Assembly (NCBI GenBank): GCA_963210315.1
Contig: OY723238.1
Span: 2,542,001 to 2,606,000, forward strand
Origin: Rhynchopus euleeides
Taxonomy: Eukaryota > Euglenozoa > Diplonemea > Diplonemida > Diplonemidae
Direction: 5' to 3'
DNA length: 64,000 nucleotides
Shown here: piece after piece, positions 41,075-51,422 of the stretch
Numbering within the stretch: the stretch's first letter is position 1
Layout: each line of letters starts with the position of its first letter
Program-made: the position numbers and the translations under genes
Notes under the pieces: generated by a model
The model's database searches: none
The model's input: only the letters and a program-made list of their open reading frames with translations
What the model was told of the DNA's origin: nothing

Positions 41075-42220
41075 ATGGACGTGTCAGTGCGTCATGTGGA
41101 GAGCGGGCGGAGCTGTGTCGTCGGTGTTGCGGATGGCGGGACCGTGCTCAGCCTGAAGGCGGATGCGGTCAAGGAGATGTTCGCGGGTTCCATCAACGCA
41201 GACCGGGAGGCTGCAAGGCTGGCGGCACGCATCGAAGGGTGTGACGAGGACCTGGACGATGCAGAGCGCGTTGCCAACACGGGTCTCGAGGTTGGGGATC
41301 CTGTCCAGCTCGTCCGCAGGTGGCCACACGTCAACGCTCCAGCTGTCTACAACTCCGGGCATCAGTCCGAGCAGGTTCATGTATGTTGCATCACACTGTC
41401 GAGGTGTGGCACCCTGTGTTCAGTGGCGGACACGTCAGGACACATCACTGTGTTTGACACCACGACTGCTGGTGTGGTGGCGGACCTCACACATGGGGAG
41501 AGTTTCAATTCGTGCACTTCTTTCTCAGTCTGTGGGACGTGGCTGGCAACATGCTCTTGGGACATGACCATCTGCGTGTGGCTGACAGCAACGTGGGAAC
41601 AGGTGTGGTGTCTGGAGGAGCACGACACAGAGGTGTGGAGTGCAGGGTGGACACACTGTGGACGACTCGTGTCGGGTGACGGAGATGGGAAGGTGTGTGT
41701 GTGGGACTTGGAGGGCACACCAAGTGCCACAGTGCTGGAGGGGCACAGCGATTCTGTTTATGGGATTGCAGTTTCAACTGCGAGGATCTTCACCGGGTCA
41801 GACGACAAGACCATCCGTGTGTATGACATCAGCACCCTCACCCACACCGACACCCTGTCTGAGCATACGGCTGGTGTGCTCCATATCGCCCTGACTCAGG
41901 ACGAGCAGCACCTGGTGTCGTGCTCTCGAGACAAGTTTCTGGATGTGTGGTGCACAACCACCCTCACCTGCATCCGTTCTGTCGCTCTCTCTGCTACCCC
42001 GTACCAACTTGCCGTGTCACAGCCAGGTGATGTTGTGGCAGGGCGCTTTGAGAGTCCCACCAAGTTGTATCACCTCAGCACCTTGAAGTGCTTGGGGCAA
42101 GTAAAGTCAAATGGTGAAGGTGTTGCACTCAGCCTGTGTGGGAGGTGGGTCTTCACACCGAACTCGTCTTCTGTGAATGTGAGTGCTGTGTGTGACGTTC
42201 TGCGTGAGGGCAGCACTTAG
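41075..42220 (+). CDS. Ubl-WD40 repeat protein, tandem family member 7
   Basis: A 381-aa protein with the same ubiquitin-like domain and seven blades. Loops: HDTEVWSAG, HSDSVYG, SDDKT, HTAGVLH, SRDKFLDV, SATPYQLAV, FESPTK. The blade-6 strand has AGRF where others have AVSF. Its 3' block is cut after about 50 bases at CGTTGCCTCC, marking the downstream edge of the tandem run. Confidence 0.85.
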   Translation: MDVSVRHVESGRSCVVGVADGGTVLSLKADAVKEMFAGSINADREAARLAARIEGCDEDLDDAERVANTGLEVGDPVQLVRRWPHVNAPAVYNSGHQSEQVHVCCITLSRCGTLCSVADTSGHITVFDTTTAGVVADLTHGESFNSCTSFSVCGTWLATCSWDMTICVWLTATWEQVWCLEEHDTEVWSAGWTHCGRLVSGDGDGKVCVWDLEGTPSATVLEGHSDSVYGIAVSTARIFTGSDDKTIRVYDISTLTHTDTLSEHTAGVLHIALTQDEQHLVSCSRDKFLDVWCTTTLTCIRSVALSATPYQLAVSQPGDVVAGRFESPTKLYHLSTLKCLGQVKSNGEGVALSLCGRWVFTPNSSSVNVSAVCDVLREGST

Positions 42221-42902
42221 GCAACCTCTTCTGCTTGTGTGCTTGCGGTGCACTGCCTTGCTCGTTGCCTCCGTGTGCCTCATCAGGTGTGAGCCCGGAT
42301 CAATGGACCGGCGGTTGTCTGCGGCCGACGAGGCTTCCATAAAGCACCACAACGGATCACTACGGTCCCACCATCGCGCAGGGCCTGAGGACCCTGCCCC
42401 CCTCTGTATTATTCACTGTGGGGTGTGGGTGTGGAAGCGTCAACGCATCAAGGAAACTGTCGCAAAAGTGCAGAACGAGCGCAGTGACACTTTCACGTAG
42501 CACACTTGTTGTTCAGAATATGCTCGGGGGAACGCGATGGACTCGGACTGCTGCTGGCCTCTCTTGCTATGGTTTACTTTTGTTTCGTGCTCCACCTGCT
42601 CCGCCTTATTCTGCACTTCAGATGATGGGTTATGTGTGTTGATATGGATGTTACACCAAACCGGAGTTGTCAAACCAAATCAAAAAGAGCAAGGGCTGGA
42701 ACCCTTTGGTGGAAGCGTCCAGTGCAACATTCACAGCGTAGAGGCAAGTGGGCCTATAGTATTTTGCAGTGATTCCATCGGACTATGAATAGAGACAGCC
42801 TGCACTCTCTGGACGTTGCTTCACCCAGCGCGACACCCACGCACCCCTAGGCCCCACCTGCACACCCACCTAGGCATCACCCCCTATGCCCCACCTGATG
42901 AC
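42221..42902. other. Intergenic region between the WD40 run and the Kelch gene
   Basis: Only the first ~50 bases belong to the WD40 3' block. The rest includes a pyrimidine-rich, moderately AT-rich stretch (42480-42780) with no gene recognised. Confidence 0.4.
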
Positions 42903-45900
42903 ATGACCTCTACGGTTGGCCTCCGAGGGGCCCTGCCAAAGCGGCCTGGCCAGCTAAAGCCCGTCACACCGCAGGAGCACACCGATAACCCTGAGGAGAC
43001 GCTGGAGGATCTCTACAGGCTGTGGGGCGAGGCCACCGGCGGCTGCGCCAAACCACCTCCCAGTGATGCGGTGGTTGTGCAGGAGAAGGTGCAATCCGAG
43101 CTGCAGCCCTCGCCGCGCTTCTGCCACGCAGCCTCTGTCAGCGATGACAGCATATTCCTGTTCGCCGGAATCGCGCTGGACGGGCACATCCCGGTGTTCA
43201 CAAGCGACCTGTGGCGCCTTGACCTCTCCCAGTGGACGTGGGAGCGTGTCGGGGTGCAGGAGACACCTGCCCCACGCGGCGGGCACACCATGCTGTGGCG
43301 CAAGGCGGCTAACACTCTCGTCGTATTCGGTGGCACCGGGTTCACTGGGGAGCTGAACGACGTGCACCTCCTCAGCCTCGACCACGTCGCAGCCTACACT
43401 CTGTTCCGCCAACGCGTGGCCTCGGCCAACGCAAGCGCCGCCGCGTTGGCGCAGGGCAGGGGGCAGCCACACACGCCCGGCGAGACCACAAAACCTAAGG
43501 CTTCGAAGGAGCAGTGTACCCTCCCCACCTGGGCAAAGGTACATGTGGGAAACCCGCCGCCGCGCCGCTCGGGCCACTCCGCCGTCATCTTCGACGCCAA
43601 CTACATGGTGGTGCACGGCGGGAAGGGCCCGCAGGGGCAGTGCGGCGACACCTGGGTGTTCCACTTCGTGACGAAGCTCTGGGTCGAGGTCGCAACCTCC
43701 GCCACCCCTCCCCCGCGGTGGCGGCACACCGCCACCGTCGTGGGGCACCTGATGTACGTCTTTGGGGGGGGTGCGCAGCTGGACCACGCCGTGCATGACT
43801 CGAACGACATCTACACCATCAGCCTCCGCGAGGTTGTCGGGAAGAGCCACGAAACCCTCCTGAAGCAGCAGGAGTTCACCGCGGAGAGCGGCGATGCGGT
43901 GGGGGCCATGCGGCTCCGCCGCTACATCCAGCGGACCCACGCACCCGAGTGGACACACGTCGAGGCGGCGGGGCTCCACCCCAAGCCGCGCCGCGGGCAC
44001 AGCTGCACCCGGCTGTTCACCGGATTCGTCATCTTCGCTGGCTGCTCCTCCTCCGATAGGCGTGTCGCCGACAAGGAGCTGGGCGACCCCTTCTACTTCG
44101 ACACCCACAGGGGCCTCTGGCTGCAGCTCGGCGTGGCAGACCCGCCCCCCTCCACGGGATCCTCGCCGCACATAAAGGCTGCTCCGTCGGGGTGGGGTGT
44201 GCCGGACAACACACACCGCCCCTTCCGCGACACGGCACCGCCACCCCGCCCGCTGTGCAACCGGTGCTACCACGCCGCCCTCCCTCTCGAGGGAAAGGCC
44301 CAGGTCCTGGTTCTCTTCGGCAACAGCACGCTCGACGGGTCAGCAACTGCGCTGGGCAGCCTCCTCCTGCTGAACTTCGAGCACACCACCGCAGTCCACC
44401 CCCCGCAGCGCGGCGGCGGCGCCGCGCCGCCCCCCGCCCCACCCGACACGGGGCTCGAGGCTGCGCTGGAGGCCAGCCAGCAGGGTGGGGGCAGCCCCCT
44501 GATTCGTAGGTCGCACGCAGGGCCGGCACAGCCCGACACCCCTGGCATGCCCGGGGGTGGCGGGGGGCGCCCCGCCGCGGCATTCAAGGGGACCAACCTG
44601 GGGATCGAAGTGACGCGGTCCCACCTGGCTGGCAGGTATGACTACGACACGCTGCGGCGCGAGATGCTGGTGCACCGGATGGAGTTCGAACGGCGCGCCC
44701 TCCAGGAGAGGCACGGCCTGGCTGCTGCGGGCTGCATCCAGTTCAACAAAATCTCGGGGTCGAAGAAATTCGGCGCACTCCTCCGGCTGAAAAACCTCCG
44801 CTTCGTCGTGGCTCGCGCACGCGCCAACCTCCAGCGGACACGCGAGCCCTGCGCCCTCTGCGGCGCTGCCCTCGACGCAATCCTCCTCCCTTGCGGGCAT
44901 GCCGCAGCCTGCCTTGTGTGCTCCCTCCGATTCGTCGACGAGCAGACCCCCTGCCCCTCATGCGCCTGCATGGCAGACGGGGTGCACCGCCTCTTCTCCG
45001 AGGCCTTCTCCAACCTGAGGAACCGCTGCATCATCGAGACGCCCCCACCCACCTGGGGTGGCTACGTGGTGGAGGGCGCCGGCGTGCGGGCTGTCGTGGA
45101 GGAGCGACCCCCCAGCGGGGGTTCGAGCGGGACGCCTGCCGCGCAGCGGCAGCAGCGGAAGTCGCGGTTTGCGTCGTTTGCGCCGAACTCGTCGCTGCAC
45201 CTGGGGACGCAGCGGAGCAGGGGGGAGAAGCGGGAGTCGCGGTGCATGTCGCTTGTGGCGGGGCTGCCGCGGCACAGCTCGACCCCGCTCCCAGCCTCCG
45301 CTTTGAAGTATATCGAGAGGGTTCAGAGTTCCCCCCACAGGGGGGTTCAGGCGCTGCCCGCCCCTCATCCCGATGCCTGCAGCACTGACGTGTACGCAGG
45401 TGTGTCGGGGGCAGGGGCGATGCCTGTTGGGGAAGCAGAATGCAGGGGTGGTGGTGGTGGTGGTGGTAGGTCGGCCCCGTGTGCGGTGGAGGGGGGAGGT
45501 GGGGGTTGCGGTGGCGGCCCTGTGGCCAAGGGGGGGAAGGCCGGGGGGAGTGCGGCTGCGAGGTGTGTGCGGACGTCGCTGTGGTGCCCGCGGCAGGGGC
45601 TTTTGTGACGTGGAGGGAAGGGGGGGGGGGGGCGGGGAGGGCCAGCCTTATATCTGTAGGGGAAAAAGGGGCCCGGCGGCCCGGGTTGGGGCATTCCCTT
45701 CATCCGAGCGAGAACTGGTGCTGTGGGTATGGGGGAGGGTGGGGGTGGGGGTGGGGGCCGCCTCGCGTCCCCCCCCGCTTCAGTCTCTGACGCAGCCCGG
45801 ACCCCGCCCCCCTCGGATTTCCCACAACCGTGCCCGTTTGAATATTTGGAATCCGTGCGGATCGTGGTGGGGTGGGTTTGGTTGTCGGTGCCCATCCTCG

Positions 45901-46316
45901 CCTCTTATTGGTGGCACTTCCTACTGACCCCTTGTGGTCCAGTCAGTGTGAGCCTGTGTGACTTAACCCCTCGTGGTGCAGTCCTTGCGCGGTTGCATGT
46001 GCGATGTCTGCCTTGTCTTGAGACAGGGAGGGTCGTCGACGGCAATCTCTGTGCGCTGAACGCTTCAGCACCCTCCTTCTGGCCTTCAACTGTCTCGACA
46101 GGGGAGGAAGGTGGCGGCAACTACACGGTGGACCGCCAGTTGGGGCGCCTTGTGGAGCTACAACGGCGCACAGATGCGCGTCCGGACAGCTCGACCCCTC
46201 CTTCCCACGCACAACTGACCCCTAGTGGCCGCGATCGTGGACCAACCGCTGGAACTGCAGAGAGGTTCAGTAGTGTGCTTGTTCGGCAGACCCCCCTCTC
46301 TTCACAACCCACGTAG
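42903..46316 (+). CDS. Kelch-repeat protein with RING finger (probable E3 ubiquitin ligase)
   Basis: The frame opens at ATG 42903 (MTSTVGLRG). About six Kelch repeats follow (for example RGGHTMLWRK..VVFGGTG, RRSGHSAVIF..MVVHGGKG, RWRHTATVVG..YVFGGGA, RRGHSCTRLF..IFAGCSS), which form a beta-propeller. A C3HC4 RING is seen at residues 650-687: C650, C653, C664, H666, C670, C673, C684, C687. RING domains recruit E2 enzymes, so the propeller probably binds substrate. The plain frame ends at TGA 45606-45608 (901 aa) after a Gly-rich, unlikely-looking tail. An alternative with exons 42903-45399 and 46027-46316 (donor GCAG/GTGTGT, acceptor GAGACAG, phase 1) gives 928 aa with a better-looking end. 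The 3' end is therefore uncertain. Confidence 0.8.
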
Positions 46317-46446
46317 TTCAGAGGAGTCTAACTGGAATGCGATTTGTCGGCCGGCTAGCCAGCGGCCTCCTCCTCACCCAGTGGTCACATCAGCACTCAA
46401 ACAGGCACGCAGCACCACCACCCACACTCAGCGCAGGGGCACGACC

Positions 46447-47640
46447 ATGGAAGTGTCAGTGCGGGATGTCGAGAGCGGGCGGAGCTGTGTCGTCGGTGTT
46501 GCGGATGGCGGGACCGTGCGCAGCCTGAAGGCGGATGCGCTCAAGGAGATGTTCGCGGGTTCCATCAACGCAGACCGCAAGGTGGCACGCATCGAAGGGT
46601 GTGACGAGGACCTGGACGACGCAGAGCGCGTTGCCAACACGGGTCTCGAGGTTGGGGGTCGTGTCCAGCTCGCGCGGAGGTGGCCACACGTCAAGGCTCC
46701 CGCTGTCTACAAGAGTGCTCCTGACATCTGCAGCGCGCGTGGCAACTGCATCACACTGTCGAGGTGTGGCACCCTGTGTTCAGTGGCGTACGATGAAGGA
46801 CACATCACTGTGTTTGACACCACGACTGCTGAGGTGGTGGCGGAAAAGCTCACACATGAGCAGCCGGACATTTGGTGCACTGCATTTTCAGTCTGTGGGA
46901 CGTGGCTGGCAACGTGCTCACAGGACAGCACCATCTGCGTGTGGCTGACAGCAACGTGGAGACCGGTGTGGTGTCTGCAGCAGGACACACCGGTGTTTAG
47001 CGCAGGGTGGACACACTGTGGACGTCTTGTGTCGGGTGACTATCGTGGGAAGGTGTGTGTGTGGGACTTGGAGGGCACACCAAGTGCCACAGTGCTGGAG
47101 GGGCACATCGATATTGTTTCCGGGATTGCAGTGTCAACTACGAGGATCTTCACCAGTTCAGTGGACGACACCATCCGTGTGTACGACATCAGCACCCTCA
47201 CCCACACCGACACCCTGTCTAAGAACGCTACTTTTGGGTCCAGCATCGCCCTGACCGATGACGAGCAGCACCTGGTGTCGTGCTCTGGTGACAACTCTCT
47301 GAAGGTGTGGTGCACAACCACCCTCACCTGCATCCGTTCTGTCTTCCTGTCTGACCCTCCCTGTTCTGTTGCAGTGTCACAGCTCCGTGATGTTGTGGCA
47401 GTGTCCTTTGAACGCTACTGTACCAAGTTGTACAGCCTCAGCACCTTGGAGTGCTTGGGAGAAGTGGAGTCAGATGATCGGAGTGTTGCACTCAGCCCGT
47501 GTGGGAGGTGGGTCTTCACATCAACCTTCTCGTCTGTGCATGTGTGTGCTGTGTGTGACGTCCTGCCTGAGGGCAGCATTCAGGAGGGTGACGAAGAGAC
47601 GGATCTGACGGCGGGGCGTGTTTCAGGCACAAGTCCGTAG
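46447..47640 (+). CDS. Ubl-WD40 repeat protein, family member 8, with C-terminal extension
   Basis: A 397-aa protein starting MEVSVRDVESG. It is more diverged than the tandem runs: the ubiquitin-like domain lacks about six residues (NADRKVARIEG against NADREAAGLAARIEG), linker YKSAPDICSARGN, and loops such as CLQQDTPVFSAG, HIDIVSG, SVDDT, KNATFGSS and FERYCTK. The family stop codon (GGCAGCACTTAG) is changed to GGCAGCATTCAG, so the frame runs on for about 20 residues (IQEGDEETDLTAGRVSGTSP). The usual 3' block is absent and a transposon fragment follows instead. Confidence 0.85.
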   Translation: MEVSVRDVESGRSCVVGVADGGTVRSLKADALKEMFAGSINADRKVARIEGCDEDLDDAERVANTGLEVGGRVQLARRWPHVKAPAVYKSAPDICSARGNCITLSRCGTLCSVAYDEGHITVFDTTTAEVVAEKLTHEQPDIWCTAFSVCGTWLATCSQDSTICVWLTATWRPVWCLQQDTPVFSAGWTHCGRLVSGDYRGKVCVWDLEGTPSATVLEGHIDIVSGIAVSTTRIFTSSVDDTIRVYDISTLTHTDTLSKNATFGSSIALTDDEQHLVSCSGDNSLKVWCTTTLTCIRSVFLSDPPCSVAVSQLRDVVAVSFERYCTKLYSLSTLECLGEVESDDRSVALSPCGRWVFTSTFSSVHVCAVCDVLPEGSIQEGDEETDLTAGRVSGTSP

Positions 47641-47699
47641 TCTGCCATCAGTCGTCACCTGTGCTCCTTCCTTTCTTGCGGGTGTGCCTTGCGGGCCAT

Positions 47700-47917
47700 C
47701 GCTTTGGCTTTTTGAGCACATTGAGAAGAGGAGCACACGAAACACCTACTGTCAGAGCATTGGTGGTATCCCCTTGACGCTGTGCCTCTCCAGAATTCCA
47801 TATTCCGATGAAGAGGCTGAGAATGCAGAGCGCAAGAGAGACGCGTACGTTGATACGCGGCAAGAAAAATCGAGGTTTGAGCCAGCACCTCCAATCAGTG
47901 AACACGGATGTGTTTGA
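47700..47917 (+). pseudogene. Fragment of the TIR-element protein
   Basis: Plus-strand frame reading WLFEHIEKRSTRNTYCQSIGG, then PYSDEEAENAERKRDAYVD, to a stop at 47915-47917. It aligns with the minus-strand product of the 26-30 kb elements (WLMEHAEKGSTRNAY, SIIGG, NEEAENGHRKKD). Here both halves are in one frame, unlike in the tandem elements. The remainder of the protein is missing on both sides, so it is a relic, but it shows the original reading frame. Confidence 0.6.
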
Positions 47918-48235
47918 TGAAGAGGCCCGTGCAAACTAGGCCACGAAAGCTTCAGAACACTAACAGCAGGTGAAGAATCATATCAAGGATCATGCGTAGC
48001 GGTCAGAAACAAAGTTGTCACACCACACCCCGCCCACCCCCACCCCCACCCCCACCCCGGACTCCCTTTTGTAGTGCCTCTGTCTCCGCCTCCGTGTCTG
48101 CGGTGGCCCAGGGGCCACCACCTGATCAGGCCCCCTTCAGACCAGCCGACCCCGTGTTTGGGCCCCCCTGTAGTAAGCCCCCCCTGCCAGACCCTCAACA
48201 CCACAACCCTGCAGACACATGCAGGCCACCCTGCC
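47918..48235. other. Intergenic leader of the SDR gene
   Basis: It has C-rich tracts and a stretch (CCCGTGTTTGGGCCCCCCTG..CCCCCCCTGCCAGACCC, 48150-48195) resembling one end of the 370-bp TIR elements. No gene. Confidence 0.4.
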
Positions 48236-49246
48236 ATGGTGTCGCACCACAGGCTGGTCCTGACCAGCCTCTTCCTTGCAGCCGCTGCTGTGCTGTTCCT
48301 CATCTCTGAAGTGTTCGACTTCGATGCGACGCACCAGCCCGCGGCACGGGCCACCGCCACCACCACCACAACCGGCAAGGCGCAGAGGGTGGGTGCCCCT
48401 CCCGACGGGGCTGCAGAGGGCAGCCCTCTGCGGGAGGTGACGCTGGTCACCGGTGCCAACAGGGGCATCGGCTACGGGATCGCGGAAGCGCTCTGCGCGC
48501 AGCGCCTCGCCGTGCTGGGCACCGTCCGGTCGGAGGGGAAGTGTGCGGAGCTTGTGGCTTCCTTGAAGCGAACGTATCCCGAATGCGATGCATCAGCTGC
48601 GGTGCTCGACATGCGCAGCAACGCGACTGTCGGGGACACCCTCGATGCCCTCGAGAGGGTGTTGCGAAGAGACCGCCTGGTCGTGACACACGCGGTGCTC
48701 AACGCTGCCATCAACCCCCCCGAGCCGTGGCGGGCAGCGGACATCGAGGACTTCGTTCAGGTCAACTACTACTCAACAGGGCTGGTGGTGGAGAGACTGA
48801 TGACGTGGCTGCCGGCGTCGGGTGTGCCGGGGCATATCGCCGTGGTGCTGTCCAACTATGCGCAGCTGAAGCACCTCAAAGGAAGGTGGCTGCGGAAGAT
48901 GCTGCAGGATGCGCGGGACGACGGGGCGGTGCACGCTGCGGCGCAGCAGTACCTCGGGGTGGCACGGCGCTCAACCAAGGAGGCGCTCAAGCTGGCCTAC
49001 CCGTATGCTGCCAGCAAGAATCTGGCTGCCGCCATGGTGCGTGTCAGAGGGGGTGGTGGCGAGGGGGGTGGCGCTGGCAGGAGCGCCGTCTATGTCAACG
49101 GTGTCCACCCCGGCTCTGTGCGCACCCAGATGAACCCCCGTGGGAAGTTGCAACCTCGAGATGCCGCTCAGCATATCGTCCACGTGCTCAGGAGTGTCAA
49201 CGAAAGCGGGTCGCTTTACACCATGGGGAGGAAGATGAAGTGGTAG
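48236..49246 (+). CDS. Membrane-anchored short-chain dehydrogenase/reductase
   Basis: A 336-aa SDR. Residues 1-25 (MVSHHRLVLTSLFLAAAAVL) form an N-terminal signal-anchor, then a low-complexity Ala/Thr linker. The cofactor site TGANRGIG is at 72-79 (SDRs: TGxxxGIG). The NNAG position reads NAA (VLNAAIN), the catalytic serine is probably in VVLSNYAQ, and Y257-x3-K261 (YAASK) is the active site. VNGVHPGSVRTQM matches the family's P-G-x-V-x-T motif. The Gly-rich insert RGGGGEGGGAGR lies before it. The substrate is not predictable. ATG 48236 was chosen because the anchor starts there. Single exon. Confidence 0.88.
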   Translation: MVSHHRLVLTSLFLAAAAVLFLISEVFDFDATHQPAARATATTTTTGKAQRVGAPPDGAAEGSPLREVTLVTGANRGIGYGIAEALCAQRLAVLGTVRSEGKCAELVASLKRTYPECDASAAVLDMRSNATVGDTLDALERVLRRDRLVVTHAVLNAAINPPEPWRAADIEDFVQVNYYSTGLVVERLMTWLPASGVPGHIAVVLSNYAQLKHLKGRWLRKMLQDARDDGAVHAAAQQYLGVARRSTKEALKLAYPYAASKNLAAAMVRVRGGGGEGGGAGRSAVYVNGVHPGSVRTQMNPRGKLQPRDAAQHIVHVLRSVNESGSLYTMGRKMKW

Positions 49247-49901
49247 CGTGTTGTGACAGCAGGAGAGGGGTGGGTGGGTTAGGTAACGTCTTTACACCAT
49301 GTATGTGGGAGAGGGGGGGGGGGGGTTGGCAATCGGGGGGGAGGGGGTCGTGTCAAAACACACTGGGGTGCCCCCGGTTCTGTTGAGGTGTGTGATCACC
49401 GCCGCCTCTGAGGGGTGGGGGCTCAGTCACGGCGTCCGCACCCTGGTCACGGAGTGCCCTCCACCTGACCCGAGTCCTTCGGACAGCCCCTGTGACTGTC
49501 AGCACCCTCCGGAGGCCTGGGGCTGGCAGGGAGAGGGCCAGGAGTTGTCCGCACCCCAGGGGGTTGGCATTGTTTTGAGCACATCCATGAGGCGTGAATG
49601 TGTGGGGGTGCTTCTGATGACCCTGCTTTCTGTTCTGTGTTATCTCGCTGTCTCGTGTTCCCATGCCCCACACCCGCATCAAAGCAGCAGGCTCGAGGGT
49701 GGTGAAAAGGGTCAACGCATCATTAAGAAAGAAGGAAGCACGGTTGCTAGAAGGACGTCCAGCACGCATTTTTTGGAGGGGTCGGAAAATGTCACTGCGC
49801 TTGATGCGATCGCCAGCCATACACATTGCTTGTTTGTGCTCTTCTTCAGCATGCGCACACAGAATCACCTCATGCCAGCACAGGCGATACACACTGCTGA
49901 G
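49247..49901. other. Intergenic region before the DNL zinc-finger gene
   Basis: A G run (49314-49326) and C-rich DNA. CTCTTCTTCAG at 49840-49850, directly before an ATG, looks like a 3' splice site, so a leader intron is possible. No other gene seen. Confidence 0.4.
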
Positions 49902-50692
49902 ATGTTTGCAAGGGCAGCAGGAACGATGCTGGCACATGCATCTGCCGGTGCTCTGCGGCACTCGCGTGCCTGCAGCTGGGGTGCCCTGCAGTACCAGCAG
50001 CCGAGACAGCAGGCCCGTTGGTTCTGCACCAAGAAGGAGGGCACCGAGTCAGCTGAGGGTACTGCAGCTCCGTCGATCGAGCAGAAGATCAGCCAGACTG
50101 ACCCGAAGTTGTACCACCTGGAGAACGGCGAGAAGCTCCTGGGCGGGTCTGGGATCGGTGCGGCGAACGCTGACATGGCACTTCTCTTCGAATGCCGTGT
50201 GTGCAAGACGCAGGCTGTGAAACAGTTCTCACGCCACTCGTATGAGAAGGGTGTGGTGCTGATTCAGTGCCCTGGGTGCAAGAACAAGCATGTGATAGCC
50301 GACAACCTCGGGTGGTTCTACGACATGGGCGAGAACAACAACATCGAGAAGCAGATGTCCGCCGAGGGCCAGGAGGTATGGGTGGACGTGTGTCTCGTGC
50401 AGGATATGCCTTCCGTCGGTCCTGTGCCATCTGCTTCGGCTTGGCTCAGGCTTTTCCCCTGACTCAAGCAAGACAAGTCTACACCACCAGGCCAGTCCAG
50501 GTGTATGGGTACAGTATACTAGGGGACCCCTCGTTCCCAGTAAACCACAATTCGGCCACCACCCACCACCCCGCACAGCTCAAAAGAGTTTCCGTCTCTG
50601 AAGCCGAGTATGCACAGTTCCTGAAGGGGTCTGTTGACAAGGACTCCGGTGAAGTGGCGCAACCAGGCACACCTGAGGCAAAGTCAGCGTAG
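49902..50692 (+). CDS. DNLZ: DNL-type zinc-finger protein (mitochondrial Hsp70 helper, Hep1/Zim17 type)
   Basis: The family keeps mitochondrial Hsp70 soluble. The N-terminus (MFARAAGTMLAHASAGALRH, then RQQARWFCTKK) looks like a mitochondrial presequence. The zinc domain has C98-x2-C101 and C123-x2-C126, with the defining K-N-K-H..I-A-D-N-L-G-W-F sequence (the DNL tripeptide). Exon 1 ends at 50375 with a GTATGG donor (phase 0). Two acceptors keep frame: after CAG 50449 or after CAG 50500; the second gives 221 aa (..EGQEVYGYSILG). Upstream in-frame ATGs at 49851 and 49872 are alternatives. Confidence 0.85.
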
Positions 50693-51422
50693 CGGCTGTG
50701 TGGCGCTTCGTCTCAAAATAGGTCTCAGGACACTGGCACAGTTGACGCTGATCCTAATCACCCAATGAGTTGGCTTCTGCCGCAGTAGCTCAGACGTCTG
50801 ATGGCCTAAGGAGCGCTGCGGTCTGGTATAGCACAGTTCCATAGCGTGCCAGGTCAGACAACTTCCGCTTCATCCATTACCGTTCTTTATGTCACCCCCC
50901 TCCCGATTTTTGCACCTGTGGGGGTGACATGTGCGCGGGGTGGTAGGTAAGAACGAATCAGAACAGGATTCACGTTATCAGATCTGGTGGGAATCAATTG
51001 TGCTTCATTGAGCAAGGAGTGATGTTCTGTGAACTGCTCCTGGTCGCGGGTCTTCACATGAACGGGCCCACCCAACTGCGTTGCGTCCGACTGAGGTCTG
51101 CCAACCCTAGCCCCTGGCAGTTCTTTCCTAGCCCGTGTGTGATCGGCCTGTAATGCTTCTCTGTGGGATCCTGCAGCACTTTGTTTTATCTTGTGGAGGT
51201 GCAGCGTGAGATGTGTACTTCCCAGCACCCTCGCCCACTGCTTCGAGGCAGCATCAGGGCAGGTGCCACAGTCAGCGCCACACTGCCGAGTTACACACCA
51301 TTGCACGATCAACTGGCACAGCATCCTCACCGCGCACCAACACCTCACCGACACCCATTTCAGAAGAGCACGTCTGTGCGTGAGGACCGTGGGGTTGTCG
51401 TTGAGGGGAAGAGAGGGGAAGG
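50693..51422. other. Intergenic region with a TIR-element fragment and leader of member 9
   Basis: 50888-50950 repeats part of the 20685-20884 element (GTCACCCCCCTCCCGATTTTTGCACC). The WD40 leader GAGGACCGTGGGGTTGTCG occurs at about 51382-51400. No gene recognised. Confidence 0.45.

Noticed and set aside
42954..44273. Minus-strand frame of 439 codons opposite the Kelch gene
   Set aside because: Antisense shadow produced by high GC at third positions; no recognisable motif.
45400..45608. Gly-rich end of the Kelch/RING frame as a functional tail
   Set aside because: Not rejected outright, but the G-run composition matches neighbouring non-coding DNA and a donor site precedes it, so I treat it as possible intron sequence.
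50780..50850. tRNA-like string with TAGCTCAG
   Set aside because: I could not build an acceptor stem, anticodon arm and T-loop around it.
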